This document shows positions 14,246 through 22,565 of a stretch of DNA of 51,211 bases, piece after piece (position 1 is the stretch's first letter; each line of letters starts with the position of its first letter). The notes beneath the pieces are model-generated. The model did not search any database. It saw only the letters and a program-made list of their open reading frames with translations, and was not told the DNA's origin. Source of the DNA: Patescibacteria group bacterium (GTDB lineage Bacteria > Patescibacteriota > Microgenomatia > UBA12405); NCBI GenBank assembly GCA_018902845.1, contig JAHIPV010000023.1, forward strand, positions 1 through 51,211, given 5' to 3'. Made by a program: the position numbers and the translations under genes.

Positions 14246-14792
14246 AATCCCTCCAATATTTACTGGCCGTTGGCCCTTTTTGCCCTTGATACTTATTTCC
14301 AATCAAACTATCCCCATACAATCTTTCCGGTTCACTACTCATTTTCAAAAAACAAATCTGGGCAATTCGCATCCCTTTATAAATCTTAATCGGCAACCTT
14401 GATAAATTTCCAATCTCAAAAGTCAACCAACCCTTAAAACCGGGATCTACATACCCGGCAGTAGCATGAATCACCAATCCAAGTCGACCCAAACTGCTTC
14501 GTCCTTCTAACTTGGCACATAGCAAACTAGGAATTTCAAAATATTCTTGAGTAGAACCGAGTATAAAATCTCCAGGATGTATCATAAATCCATCACCATT
14601 TAATTTCACTATTCTTGTCAAATCAACTTTCTTTTTTGTATCAATAAATCCTGTTTTATAATTATCAAAAACCCTAACTTCTCCATCTAATTTCAAATCA
14701 TAGGTAGAGGGTTGTAAAAACAATTTTTTAAAAGGCTTAATCACCAACCCCCGCTTTAACCATTTTTTGATATCCCTATCTGACAAAATCAT
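14238..14792 (-). CDS. dcd: dCTP deaminase
   Basis: 184 residues, the standard length. The family core is present: MILSDRDIKKWL, LQPSTYDLKL (about 27-36), the catalytic/trimer region KLEGRSSLGRLGLVIHATAG then YVDPGFKGWLTFEI, and a nucleotide-binding tail with KYQGQKGPTAS. The enzyme deaminates dCTP to dUTP; some relatives also hydrolyse dUTP to dUMP, which would directly feed ThyX. TAGGAT (14799-14804) stands exactly 6 nt before ATG, suggesting a leaderless operon dcd-thyX. Confidence 0.93.
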   Translation of the reverse strand: MILSDRDIKKWLKRGLVIKPFKKLFLQPSTYDLKLDGEVRVFDNYKTGFIDTKKKVDLTRIVKLNGDGFMIHPGDFILGSTQEYFEIPSLLCAKLEGRSSLGRLGLVIHATAGYVDPGFKGWLTFEIGNLSRLPIKIYKGMRIAQICFLKMSSEPERLYGDSLIGNKYQGQKGPTASKYWRDYE

Positions 14793-14852
14793 TCCCTCAT
14801 CCTACCAAACTTCTACCCAATTTTTTAATAAGCAAATTCACCGCAAACCCTA

Positions 14853-15059
14853 TCAAGAACTTTTACCAAAAGCTCTCATTAGCTGACCCCATGGTTTCCC
14901 GACATTCCTCTCCTTCATTCCAACTTTTAATAATCCTTCCCTTCTTTTTCTTATTTCCTCACCAGCTTCCACTTGCAACCGCCACATTTGTTCAGGGTCT
15001 ACTTGTGCTGACACAACCGCCAAACAATCCGGTCTCAATAAACGATCATATCCTGCCAT
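14853..15059 (-). CDS. Small hypothetical protein
   Basis: 68 residues, not recognised. A charged, probably helical protein (DPEQMWRLQVEAGEEIRKRREGLL) with a basic C-terminus. TATAAA (15066-15071) lies exactly 6 nt before ATG, matching the leaderless start rule, and the frame occupies the divergent gap between dcd and the DedA gene. No signal peptide. Confidence 0.5.
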   Translation of the reverse strand: MAGYDRLLRPDCLAVVSAQVDPEQMWRLQVEAGEEIRKRREGLLKVGMKERNVGKPWGQLMRAFGKSS

Positions 15060-15148
15060 ACCCTATTTATACCACATTTTGTCTTATTTTTCTTCCTTTT
15101 GGAAATTTAGATTTTAAATTTTAGATTTTAAGTTCTATACTAAACTTT

Positions 15149-15793
15149 ATGCAACAAATTCTAAACTCAATTCTAGAACTCATAAAAACCAACGGTCTTT
15201 TTGCTATGTTTCTTGGCGGTTTTGTCGAACAAATTATAGTGCCAATTCCCTCTCCTATTATCACCATGGCCGGAGGTGCTTTTCTCATCTCACTCAATCT
15301 GCCAATTTTTGAAACCATCTTCCAAATTTTCAGTAAAGTTTCTCTTCCTTATACCATCGGCGCTACCATTGGTACCAGTCTTGTTTACTTCTTGGCTTTT
15401 TTTGGGGGCAAACCAATTCTTGACAAATTTGGTAAATATATTGGTATTAGCTGGAAACTAATCGAAAAAATTAAAAAGGATTTTCAAAAAACCATCAAAG
15501 ATGAACTATTTATTCTCATCGCCTGCAGTATTCCAATCGTACCTGTCTCCTTAGTTACCGCTTTTTGTGGCGGTTTTAAAATTTCTCCCAAAAAATTCTA
15601 TCCCATGCTTTTTTTGGCTCTTCTTATCCGTGCTACCCTGTTAGGTTTTATCGGTTTTCAAATGGGTGAAACATTCGAATCCTTAGCCCACGGTCTAGAC
15701 AAAATAGAGTCCCTTTTAACCATCATCGGCATCTTTCTAATTCTCGGCTTCCTCTACCTCAAACGAGAAAAATGGATCAAAAACAACAGCTAA
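15149..15793 (+). CDS. DedA/VTT-domain membrane protein
   Basis: 214 residues with four to five hydrophobic segments. The VTT signature is present: FLGGFVEQIIVPIPSPIITMAGGAF near the N-terminus and ACSIPIVPVSLVTAFCGGFKI in the middle, where conserved Pro and Gly residues line the re-entrant loops. DedA proteins act in lipid-carrier or phospholipid translocation and envelope homeostasis. TATACT lies 7 nt before ATG. The stop overlaps the convergent zinc-ribbon gene by 4 bp. Confidence 0.85.
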   Translation: MQQILNSILELIKTNGLFAMFLGGFVEQIIVPIPSPIITMAGGAFLISLNLPIFETIFQIFSKVSLPYTIGATIGTSLVYFLAFFGGKPILDKFGKYIGISWKLIEKIKKDFQKTIKDELFILIACSIPIVPVSLVTAFCGGFKISPKKFYPMLFLALLIRATLLGFIGFQMGETFESLAHGLDKIESLLTIIGIFLILGFLYLKREKWIKNNS

Positions 15794-16746
15794 TCGCACA
15801 CACTTCCACAATCCTCTTTTCTAGTCCCGCAATGCGGACAAACAGTAATTCCCCTACCCGAAGCAATCGCCCCCCCACATTTGGGACAGTCAAAAGTTCT
15901 ATCCACACTTCTCGAAAACTCGCCCCCTCCCAAACCAATAGCAAAGACCATATCAAAACTACCCCCGCTGGATAATCTGCTCAAAGCCTCTGTGTTAGAC
16001 ATTCCACAGCTTCCTCTTGACTGTAATCTCACCCCCCCCAACTGCTGTAACATTCTCTCCATTTCCGCCCCTACTTTTAATCTTTCGTAACAATCATCAG
16101 TTCTCATACCTGCCAATCTCGCCTCCATTCTACCAACTACCATTTCAGCTAATCCTCTTTTGCTTGCCTGGTCCCTTACATCTCCTCGTTCTTTAACAGT
16201 TCTCCACACTTCCGGCATATCAATTACTCTCCCCAGTACATCCACCCAATTCCCCTTGCCAACTACAAATGGAATCGGTCTATTCCTCAATTCTTCCGCC
16301 CTACTCACCTCCAAACCCAAATTCCTTGCAATTTTCACACACTCATCAGTACTTTGCTCTCCACAAATCCCCCTACACTCCAACACCACCTCTTCACCAA
16401 CACTCCTAACTACAGCTACCACAAACCTACTTTCTTTATACCCAATCTCCCCCGAGGGTGGGCTAATCCACAACATATGTTTCCATCCTTCTTTTGCTAA
16501 ATCTCTCATCCCAGACAAAGCCTCATTTTCAGCAAAATCAGCTTTCGTTTTCCATCTCAATTCGAAATTCGGCATTCCATCTTTACCAAATCTTATCTCA
16601 AAAGGAGTAATTCTTTCTTCCAACCCAACTCCAGCCCTATTCTCCGCCATTAAAGCAGTCAAATCCTCTCCCATTCTTCTCCGATCTACCCCACCACCCC
16701 CATCAACATATGCTCCAATATCAAAATAACTTCCCTCTACTCTCAT
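15790..16746 (-). CDS. Hypothetical protein with C-terminal zinc ribbon
   Basis: About 318 residues from the ATG at 16746 (MRVEGSYFDIGAYVDGG); the track start 24 codons earlier adds a stretch that does not look coding. Long N-terminal and middle domains are not recognised. The C-terminus is a clear zinc ribbon: DCPKCGGAI then TVCPHCGTRKEDC, i.e. CxxC...CxxC. A DMVFAIGLGGGEF segment precedes it. It could be a regulator or an adaptor for a protein or RNA partner. It ends against DedA and follows the cobalamin adenosyltransferase gene on the same strand. Confidence 0.65.
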   Translation of the reverse strand: MRVEGSYFDIGAYVDGGGGVDRRRMGEDLTALMAENRAGVGLEERITPFEIRFGKDGMPNFELRWKTKADFAENEALSGMRDLAKEGWKHMLWISPPSGEIGYKESRFVVAVVRSVGEEVVLECRGICGEQSTDECVKIARNLGLEVSRAEELRNRPIPFVVGKGNWVDVLGRVIDMPEVWRTVKERGDVRDQASKRGLAEMVVGRMEARLAGMRTDDCYERLKVGAEMERMLQQLGGVRLQSRGSCGMSNTEALSRLSSGGSFDMVFAIGLGGGEFSRSVDRTFDCPKCGGAIASGRGITVCPHCGTRKEDCGSVCD

Positions 16747-16834
16747 ATTCACTTTTGCTCGAAAGATTCCAGGTTCCGGACTTTTACCGTTGCGGCACAG
16801 CTTGGGACTTCCACCCAATTCCCTTAAAACTAAA

Positions 16835-17317
16835 TTAACTCAAGCTTACTCCCAACATAAACAAATAACTGGACAATCTATTTAAATAAGACAAAATATC
16901 CTTATCTACTTTTTTTTCTTTAGACAAGCTCACCACTCTTCTTTCTACTCTTCTGGCCACACTTCTACAAATATGTAAAACTGCATCAAGCTCATTTTTT
17001 CCTGGTACTACAAACCCTTTCGGTCTTGGTAAACTCTTTTTTAATTTAACAATCTCTTTTTCCATCTCTCCAACCTCTTTTTTACCTTCCCACTTCCCAC
17101 ACCCTACCAATTCACTGCTAATCCCCATCAAATCTTTCTGTATTTCTTCTATTTTTCTTCGCCTCGCCATAGCTTTCAGCGACGGCGGGTTTTGTCTTTT
17201 CCTGTCATTCTTAATTTTTACCTTTGCCCATCCCAAAAAACACACCAGCTCATCAATACTCCCCACCGCTTCTAACACTGCTCCATCCTTATCAAACCCT
17301 CTCTGTTTTTTATTCAT
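16835..17317 (-). CDS. PduO-type cob(I)alamin adenosyltransferase, N-terminally short
   Basis: 160 residues. The family core is clear: EAVGSIDELVCFLGWAK, ELDAVLHICRSVARRVERRV (about 112-131) with the ATP/cobalamin-binding Arg residues, and YLNRLSSYLFMLGV near the end. It would make adenosylcobalamin for the NrdJ reductase encoded just upstream. Two oddities: the usual N-terminal YTRTGDxGxT ATP-binding segment is absent, and a dispersed repeat is inserted in frame at residues about 42-54 (NPPSLKAMARRRK). It is the third gene of the nrdR-nrdJ unit, 62 bp after nrdJ. Confidence 0.85.
   Translation of the reverse strand: MNKKQRGFDKDGAVLEAVGSIDELVCFLGWAKVKIKNDRKRQNPPSLKAMARRRKIEEIQKDLMGISSELVGCGKWEGKKEVGEMEKEIVKLKKSLPRPKGFVVPGKNELDAVLHICRSVARRVERRVVSLSKEKKVDKDILSYLNRLSSYLFMLGVSLS
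17158..17191. repeat. PPSL repeat, copy in the adenosyltransferase gene
   Basis: CTTCGCCTCGCCATAGCTTT then CAGCGACGGCGGGT, a GC-rich imperfect palindrome. Nearly identical to the copy at 17921 and related to 48367 (CACCATAGCCTTGTGCGACGGTGGG). It encodes NPPSLKAMARRRK in frame. Confidence 0.85.
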
Positions 17318-17370
17318 AATTGTTTTAATTTTTGTCTTTTTTGGAAATTTGAATTTTAGATTTGGAAATT

Positions 17371-17392
17371 AAAATGTTCTCAAGAACATTTT
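17371..17392 (-). terminator. Palindrome across the nrdJ stop codon
   Basis: AAAATGTTCT-TG-AGAACATTTT, arms of 10 bp with a 2-nt centre, overlaps the nrdJ stop. It ends in TTTT on the minus strand. It may be a weak terminator or a transcript-stabilising stem between nrdJ and the adenosyltransferase gene. Confidence 0.35.
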
Positions 17393-19911
17393 GAATATCC
17401 ACAAAAAGAATTAATGCATTTCAAACAACCTTCTTGTGCACAAAGCTGACTGCCACAATCAGGACAAACCATAAATCTACTTTCAACACTAACTTGTTTC
17501 ACCCTCAACTCCGATAAAACCTCATTATCAATCTCTATTTTCTCTTCCATCATTTCCAATCCCTTTTCAACCTCAAACAACTTTAACTGTTCTCCTCTGG
17601 AAATCTCCAAAAGAGATTTGCCAACAGCATCAAACATACTCAAAACCGCCTTATTCCCCATCCCCACTCTCTGTCCACAAGAAATCCCCACCATCTCCTC
17701 TGCCACTTCTTCCAAACTAGCTCCATATTTCAAACTCAGTGAAGCCAGTCTTCCCGTCACCTCAGCCGCTCCTGCCATATAACCGCCACCTTTACCCAAA
17801 ACCACAAAAACCTCAACTGGCCCATCTCCAGACTCAAAAAAAACTGATGTATATACATTACCAACATCACAAGTTTTTTTCATTCTCACCCCTCTTGCTA
17901 TTTCCGGGGTTTTCTTTTTCCTTCGCCTCGCCATAGCTTCTAGCGACGGCGGGTTCCCATCCTTTCCGTTACCTTTCTTATCAGTACTACTCAACACCTC
18001 TTTCTCTCTTGATCCTGCCCGATAAATGGTTATACCCTTCGTCCCCAACCGATAGGCTAACCGATAAGCCTTTTCAACATCCTCCGCACCAGCTTCCTTG
18101 GGAAAATTAATAGTTTTTGACACCGCATTATCTACATATTTCTGAAAAGCTCCCTGTATTCTCACATGCCATTCAGGCTCAATCTCCAAAGCCGTCTTAA
18201 ATACGCTCAACTCTTCTTCGCTCAACCCAAATTCCTTCAATCCTATTAATTTACCACCATTGTCCGCTATCCTTTCCATTAATTCTTCTGAATACAAACC
18301 CATTTTTTTAAGCTTACTGACAAAAACAGGATTAACACTAAACATTGTTTTACCTTCCACCATGTTTTTCTTATAAACCAAAGAAAAAACAGGTTCTATA
18401 CCCGATGAAGCATCTGCTACAATACTTATAGTTCCCGTTGGGGCAATGGTTGTTAATGCCATATTTCTAGGCCTGTAAGAAGTATTCGCAAACACACTTA
18501 TCTCCCAGGCCGAAAACACACCTCTCTCACTCGCCAGCTCAACTGTCATTTCTTTTGCCTTTCTATTAATAAATTCCATCACCTTTTCCGCCCACTCAAC
18601 TCCTTTTTCTGAATCATAAGCTATTCCTAACTTAAACAACATATCAGCAAAACCCATCACTCCCAAACCAATTCTTCTGGTTTTACTAACCATTTCTTTA
18701 ATTTTTTCAATCGGAAATCTATTAACTTCAATTACATTGTCCAAAAAATGTACCGCCAATCTAACCACTTTTTCTAGTTCACTCCAATCCAAATCATTGT
18801 CTTCATCCACAACAAAATTTGACAAATTAACACTCCCAAGGTTGCAGGCATCATAAGGAAGTAGTGGTTGTTCCCCACAAGGATTAGTAGCCTCAATCCG
18901 TCCTAATTTTGGCACCGGATTCGAGCAAGGCTCATTCATCCTATCAATAAACACCAAACCAGGATCTCCATATTGCCACGCCAGTCTAGTCACCAGTTTA
19001 AATACTTTAAACGCATTTAATTTCATCATCGACTCCCCGGTTCGTGGATTAATCAAGTCATATCCTTCTTCTTTTTCTTTCGCCCTGGCCCATTCATATA
19101 ATTTTCTCACTTCCTTCTCTACCCTCCTTGTCTTAACATCAACATCTCTATTTCCCTGAATTTCTTTAATTTTCTTCACGATTTCTTCCGGTATCGCCAT
19201 ATTTTCTACATACTTTTTGTCTGTTTCCATCTGTTTCATGAAAACGTCTGTTACCGCCAAAGAAATATTAAAATTAGTCAAAGAAAACTCATCCAGTTTA
19301 GCTACCGCAAAACGCAACACATCCGGATGGTCGATAGATAACATCCCCATGTTTGCTCCTCTCCTTACCCCACCTTGCTTAACTTGAGCCGTTAAATCAT
19401 TATAAGCCTGCAAAAATGACACTGGTCCTACCGTCGTACCTCCACTACTGGCAATATAATCTCCACAAGGCCTCAATTTGCTAAAAGAAAAACCTGTCCC
19501 ACCACCACTTTTATGAATCCGAGCCATATCACCCATAGTCTCAATAATTGATTCCATCGAATCCTCGATTGGCAAAACAAAACAAGCTGACAACTGTTGA
19601 TTTTCTTTACCTGCGTTGAATAAACAAGGAGTATTGGGCAAAAAAATTTGTTCGGCCATAACCTGATAAAAACTTTTTGCCAAACTCTCCACCCATAAAT
19701 CATCTTTGCCAAAATTCTTATCACCTTTAGCAACATTTATAGCTACCCTCCAAAAAATATCCTTAACACTTTCCAAAATCTTCCCAGACCTATCCTTCAT
19801 TCCATAGCGAGTCTGAGCCACATAATTGGCGTTCTCAGAAAGCTTAGGTTCCAACAAAACACTTTTATCAAAAGCATCCAAAGATGATCTATTCACTCTT
19901 CTTACCTCCAT
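17380..19911 (-). CDS. nrdJ: Adenosylcobalamin-dependent (class II) ribonucleotide reductase
   Basis: 843 residues. Active-site features in order: NTPCLFNAG and LSACFVLPIEDS (redox Cys), GGGTGFSFSKLRP, VKQGGVRRGANMGML (about 177-191), NPCGEQPLLPYDACNLGSVN (radical Cys and Glu; about 343), APTGTISIVADASSGIEP (about 487) and a C-terminal Cys-rich ribbon CPDCGSQLCAQEGCLKC. It reduces ribonucleotides to deoxyribonucleotides. It overlaps nrdR by 23 bp and precedes the adenosyltransferase gene. A PPSL repeat is inserted at about residues 652-664, between the barrel and the C-terminal domain. Regulation by NrdR is likely from the tandem boxes upstream. Confidence 0.96.
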   Translation of the reverse strand: MEVRRVNRSSLDAFDKSVLLEPKLSENANYVAQTRYGMKDRSGKILESVKDIFWRVAINVAKGDKNFGKDDLWVESLAKSFYQVMAEQIFLPNTPCLFNAGKENQQLSACFVLPIEDSMESIIETMGDMARIHKSGGGTGFSFSKLRPCGDYIASSGGTTVGPVSFLQAYNDLTAQVKQGGVRRGANMGMLSIDHPDVLRFAVAKLDEFSLTNFNISLAVTDVFMKQMETDKKYVENMAIPEEIVKKIKEIQGNRDVDVKTRRVEKEVRKLYEWARAKEKEEGYDLINPRTGESMMKLNAFKVFKLVTRLAWQYGDPGLVFIDRMNEPCSNPVPKLGRIEATNPCGEQPLLPYDACNLGSVNLSNFVVDEDNDLDWSELEKVVRLAVHFLDNVIEVNRFPIEKIKEMVSKTRRIGLGVMGFADMLFKLGIAYDSEKGVEWAEKVMEFINRKAKEMTVELASERGVFSAWEISVFANTSYRPRNMALTTIAPTGTISIVADASSGIEPVFSLVYKKNMVEGKTMFSVNPVFVSKLKKMGLYSEELMERIADNGGKLIGLKEFGLSEEELSVFKTALEIEPEWHVRIQGAFQKYVDNAVSKTINFPKEAGAEDVEKAYRLAYRLGTKGITIYRAGSREKEVLSSTDKKGNGKDGNPPSLEAMARRRKKKTPEIARGVRMKKTCDVGNVYTSVFFESGDGPVEVFVVLGKGGGYMAGAAEVTGRLASLSLKYGASLEEVAEEMVGISCGQRVGMGNKAVLSMFDAVGKSLLEISRGEQLKLFEVEKGLEMMEEKIEIDNEVLSELRVKQVSVESRFMVCPDCGSQLCAQEGCLKCINSFCGYSKCS
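17920..17954. repeat. PPSL repeat, copy in nrdJ
   Basis: CTTCGCCTCGCCATAGCTTC then TAGCGACGGCGGGT, differing from the copy at 17158 by two bases over 34. It encodes NPPSLEAMARRRK in frame within nrdJ. Confidence 0.85.
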
Positions 19912-20347
19912 TAAAACCTTTAATCAATCTTTCAAATCCTTTTACATCTTTTATATCCAAATAAACAGTAGCAAAGCGAATATAAGCTACCGGATCAATT
20001 TTTTTTAACCTATTCATCAACATTCTGGCAATTTCTTTACTGGGTATTTCCACACTAGGCCAATTCAAAAGTTCCATTTCAATCCCATCCAGCATTTTTT
20101 CTCTCTCATCCGTACTCATCCGCCAACAAGATTTTTCCAAACATCTTCCCAGCTTCTCTCTATCATAATCTTCTATTCTTTTGTCTTTTTTGACTACTTT
20201 TAAATCAACTCCCCCTGCTTCCTCATAGGTAGTAAACCTTTTTTTGCACCCCAAACACTCTCTCCTCCTTCGAGTCGCCTTGGCCTCACGAGCATCTCTA
20301 CTCTCCAAAACATTAGAACCATTAAAACTACAATAAGGACACAACAT
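19889..20347 (-). CDS. nrdR: Transcriptional repressor NrdR
   Basis: 152 residues, the family length. An N-terminal zinc ribbon (MLCPYCSFNGSNVLESR, then RECLGCKKRFTTYEEA) is followed by an ATP-cone (VVKKDKRIEDYDREKLGRCL through the helical bundle to about residue 140). NrdR senses ATP/dATP and represses ribonucleotide reductase genes. It is the first gene of nrdR-nrdJ-adenosyltransferase and is preceded by two NrdR-box-like palindromes, so it probably represses its own operon. Confidence 0.96.
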   Translation of the reverse strand: MLCPYCSFNGSNVLESRDAREAKATRRRRECLGCKKRFTTYEEAGGVDLKVVKKDKRIEDYDREKLGRCLEKSCWRMSTDEREKMLDGIEMELLNWPSVEIPSKEIARMLMNRLKKIDPVAYIRFATVYLDIKDVKGFERLIKGFNGGKKSE

Positions 20348-20368
20348 ATTTTCACAAAAACTAACAAC

Positions 20369-20416
20369 ACACTATTCCTAGTGTATAAACTACATCCTAT
20401 CCACTATCCCCAGTAG
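20369..20416 (-). promoter_or_regulatory. Tandem NrdR boxes
   Basis: Box 1, ACACTATTCCTAGTGT (20369-20384), fits the NrdR-box pattern acaCwAtnnnnTwGtgt. Box 2, CCACTATCCCCAGTAG (20401-20416), is a weaker match. Their starts are 32 bp apart, three helical turns, the usual NrdR arrangement. They surround the -10 of the promoter at 20394-20423. Confidence 0.8.
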
Positions 20417-20423
20417 TCGTCAA
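20394..20423 (-). promoter_or_regulatory. Promoter of the nrdR-nrdJ operon
   Basis: Minus strand TTGACG (20418-20423) and TAGGAT (20394-20399), 18-bp spacer. Box 2 lies between the hexamers and box 1 just downstream of the -10. The leader before nrdR is about 40 nt, unlike the leaderless genes nearby. Confidence 0.65.
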
Positions 20424-20472
20424 CTAGAAACATCTATGCAAATCCACCACAGACTAAATCAATTTTAAAAAC

Positions 20473-20500
20473 TAGACAAAATAGCCATTTATGCTAAAAT
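20473..20500 (+). promoter_or_regulatory. Promoter of the second antitoxin-toxin pair (leaderless type)
   Basis: TAGACA (20473-20478), 16-bp spacer, TAAAAT (20495-20500), then exactly 6 nt (GACCAT) and the ATG at 20507. Confidence 0.65.
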
Positions 20501-20506
20501 GACCAT

Positions 20507-20761
20507 ATGAACCAAAACTTAGTCAGCATTACCGATTTAAAAGACAATATTTCAGAAATTTTCAATCATGTCTATTACAACAAGGGTTCCACAATTATAG
20601 AAAGATACGGAAAACCTATCGCAAAAATCACCCCAATCAGTATAAAACCACAAAAACAAAAAGTATTTCTTAACAATAATTCTCTATTTTTTGGTTGTCT
20701 TCCAAACTTTCCTATAGTTACCAAAAAAAGATATAGAAAAAAACGCAAAATAACTTTATGA
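20507..20761 (+). CDS. Phd/YefM-family antitoxin
   Basis: 84 residues. SITDLKDNISEIFNHVYYN and IIERYGKPIAKITPI show the Phd/YefM fold, similar to the antitoxin at 12029 but not a recent copy. The toxin-binding C-terminus is basic (KKRYRKKRKITL). The stop overlaps the toxin ATG in an ATGA junction, so translation is coupled. The start is set by the promoter whose -10 ends 6 nt upstream. Confidence 0.8.
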   Translation: MNQNLVSITDLKDNISEIFNHVYYNKGSTIIERYGKPIAKITPISIKPQKQKVFLNNNSLFFGCLPNFPIVTKKRYRKKRKITL

Positions 20762-21147
20762 AAAAATATCTCCTAGACACAGATACAATAATATATTTTC
20801 TCAGAGGCAAGAAAAAAATTAATATTAAAAATCCCAACCCGTCTTTATCAATAAGTCTCATCACCTATGCCGAACTATTATATGGAGCATACAAATCTAC
20901 AAACCAAAAAAAATCCATCCAAACAATAAAAGATTTCATCAAAACCTTTAATATCGATATATTAAATCTAAACCAAAAAATAATTTCTATCTATTCAAAA
21001 ACAAAAGCCAATCTGGACACCACTGGTCAAAAAATCGACGACTTTGACCTCTTCATCGCCTCAACTGCAATATTTTATAAACTTACTATAATTACCAACA
21101 ATCTCCGCCATTTCTCCCGCATCCCCAATCTTCAAATCCACCACTAA
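20758..21147 (+). CDS. vapC: PIN-domain ribonuclease toxin (VapC family)
   Basis: 129 residues. MKKYLLDTDTIIYFLRG carries the first catalytic Asp, SLITYAELLYGAYKS the conserved Glu, and KIDDFDLFIASTAI with TNNLRHFSRIPNL the C-terminal acids and tail typical of VapC. It would cleave RNA when freed from its antitoxin. Overlaps the antitoxin by 4 bp and converges with the ATPase gene 42 bp further on. Confidence 0.87.
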   Translation: MKKYLLDTDTIIYFLRGKKKINIKNPNPSLSISLITYAELLYGAYKSTNQKKSIQTIKDFIKTFNIDILNLNQKIISIYSKTKANLDTTGQKIDDFDLFIASTAIFYKLTIITNNLRHFSRIPNLQIHH

Positions 21148-21189
21148 ATCAAAAACCTATCTTCCTTTTCTTCCCCAACCCCCCTCCCC

Positions 21190-22455
21190 CTAAATCAACC
21201 AAACAGGCAACCGCCCATCATAAGACACAAAAAATAAATCAATCTCGGGATATTTCTCTTTAAATCTCTTATATTTACTCTCTTTTTTATTTTTTTCATT
21301 AAATTTCACTTCTATTCCAACATTTTTCCTCAAGTTAGAACCAATTAATATTGGATTCTTCAAAATAAAATCCACTTCATTATCTTTATATCTCCAAAAC
21401 CTTGTTACATTAGCCAATCTATTTCGAACTTGAATATATACCATATTTTCAAAAAGCCCGCCTTTATCATCCCTGGTTAACAATGGCTCAAAACTATCAA
21501 CCAAATAGTTCCTAAGTCCAATATCACTAAAAAATACTTTTTTCATTTTAATCAATTCTCTCCTTATATTCGTTGTAAAAGGTGATATTAAATTAATATG
21601 AAATGACTTTTGTAAAACATATAAATACTTTTCAACTGTCATCCTAGACAAACCAAGTACATCAGAAATCGAATTTATATTTACTAAATTGCCAATCTCA
21701 GAAGCCAATAATCTAATCAAATTATAAAAAGCATTCTCATTTCGAATATCTGACTCAAAAATATCTTTTTTCAAATAAGAATCGGCAATATCCTTCAAAA
21801 CATTAACCTTTTCATCAACAGTCTCACTTAATACCACCCGCGGATAACCGCCAAATAGGCTATACTCAGCAAAATATTGCCTCAACTCCTCCGCTTCTGT
21901 CAAAACTATTTTATTTTTATAATCCCTAATCTTGCCACAAAACAAATTCCTCAACATTCCAAAATCCCTAACCTTCTCAACCAACCTCCCTCCACTCCTA
22001 TAATTTACAAACTCAGTAAAACTTAAAGTATTAAGTCGAAAAATATATTTTCTGCCAACCAACGAATCTTTAAACTTTCGATCTATATAAAAAGAAGATG
22101 AACCGGTAACCACCAATTTAATTCTGCCTTTGTAAACATCATAAAAATATTTAATAAAATTAGTGGGATCATCTAAATACTGAATTTCATCAATCAAGCA
22201 ATATGTCCTTAAATTAGATGATAAAGAAATAATTTCAAGCAATTTTTTTGGATCCTCATTTAACAATTCCAGATACTTCTTATCTTCGAGACTAATCAAG
22301 CTTACATTCTTCTTCTTCTTCTTAAGTCTCTTAAAAATCTCATTTAATAAATAACTTTTCCCTGTTTGCCTGGCCCCAACAAGCACAACAGTCTCTTTAT
22401 TCTCAATTTTACTCCACATTTCCGCCAATACATCTCTTTTTATATTCTTCTTCAT
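21190..22455 (-). CDS. AAA ATPase with DUF4143 domain
   Basis: 421 residues. The N-terminal AAA domain has Walker A VLVGARQTGKSYLL (about 25-38), Walker B YCLIDEIQYLDDP (about 85-97) and sensor VVTGSSSFY. A winged-helix region and a DUF4143/restriction-like C-terminal part (LFENMVYIQVRNRL, FWRYKDNEVDFIL, GIEVKFNEK) follow. Proteins of this kind are common in CPR, probably single-gene defence or regulatory ATPases; the exact role is unknown. TATAAT-AGGAGAT-ATG combines a -10 box 7 nt upstream with an SD-like sequence. Confidence 0.85.
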   Translation of the reverse strand: MKKNIKRDVLAEMWSKIENKETVVLVGARQTGKSYLLNEIFKRLKKKKKNVSLISLEDKKYLELLNEDPKKLLEIISLSSNLRTYCLIDEIQYLDDPTNFIKYFYDVYKGRIKLVVTGSSSFYIDRKFKDSLVGRKYIFRLNTLSFTEFVNYRSGGRLVEKVRDFGMLRNLFCGKIRDYKNKIVLTEAEELRQYFAEYSLFGGYPRVVLSETVDEKVNVLKDIADSYLKKDIFESDIRNENAFYNLIRLLASEIGNLVNINSISDVLGLSRMTVEKYLYVLQKSFHINLISPFTTNIRRELIKMKKVFFSDIGLRNYLVDSFEPLLTRDDKGGLFENMVYIQVRNRLANVTRFWRYKDNEVDFILKNPILIGSNLRKNVGIEVKFNEKNKKESKYKRFKEKYPEIDLFFVSYDGRLPVWLI

Positions 22456-22565
22456 ATCTCCTATTATACATTTTCCCCCACTTTTTGCAATTCCTACTAT
22501 ACATTTTCCCTTTTTTTAAACTTACTTCCCTCACTCTCCCCCAAAACCATCTATAATAAAACCAT

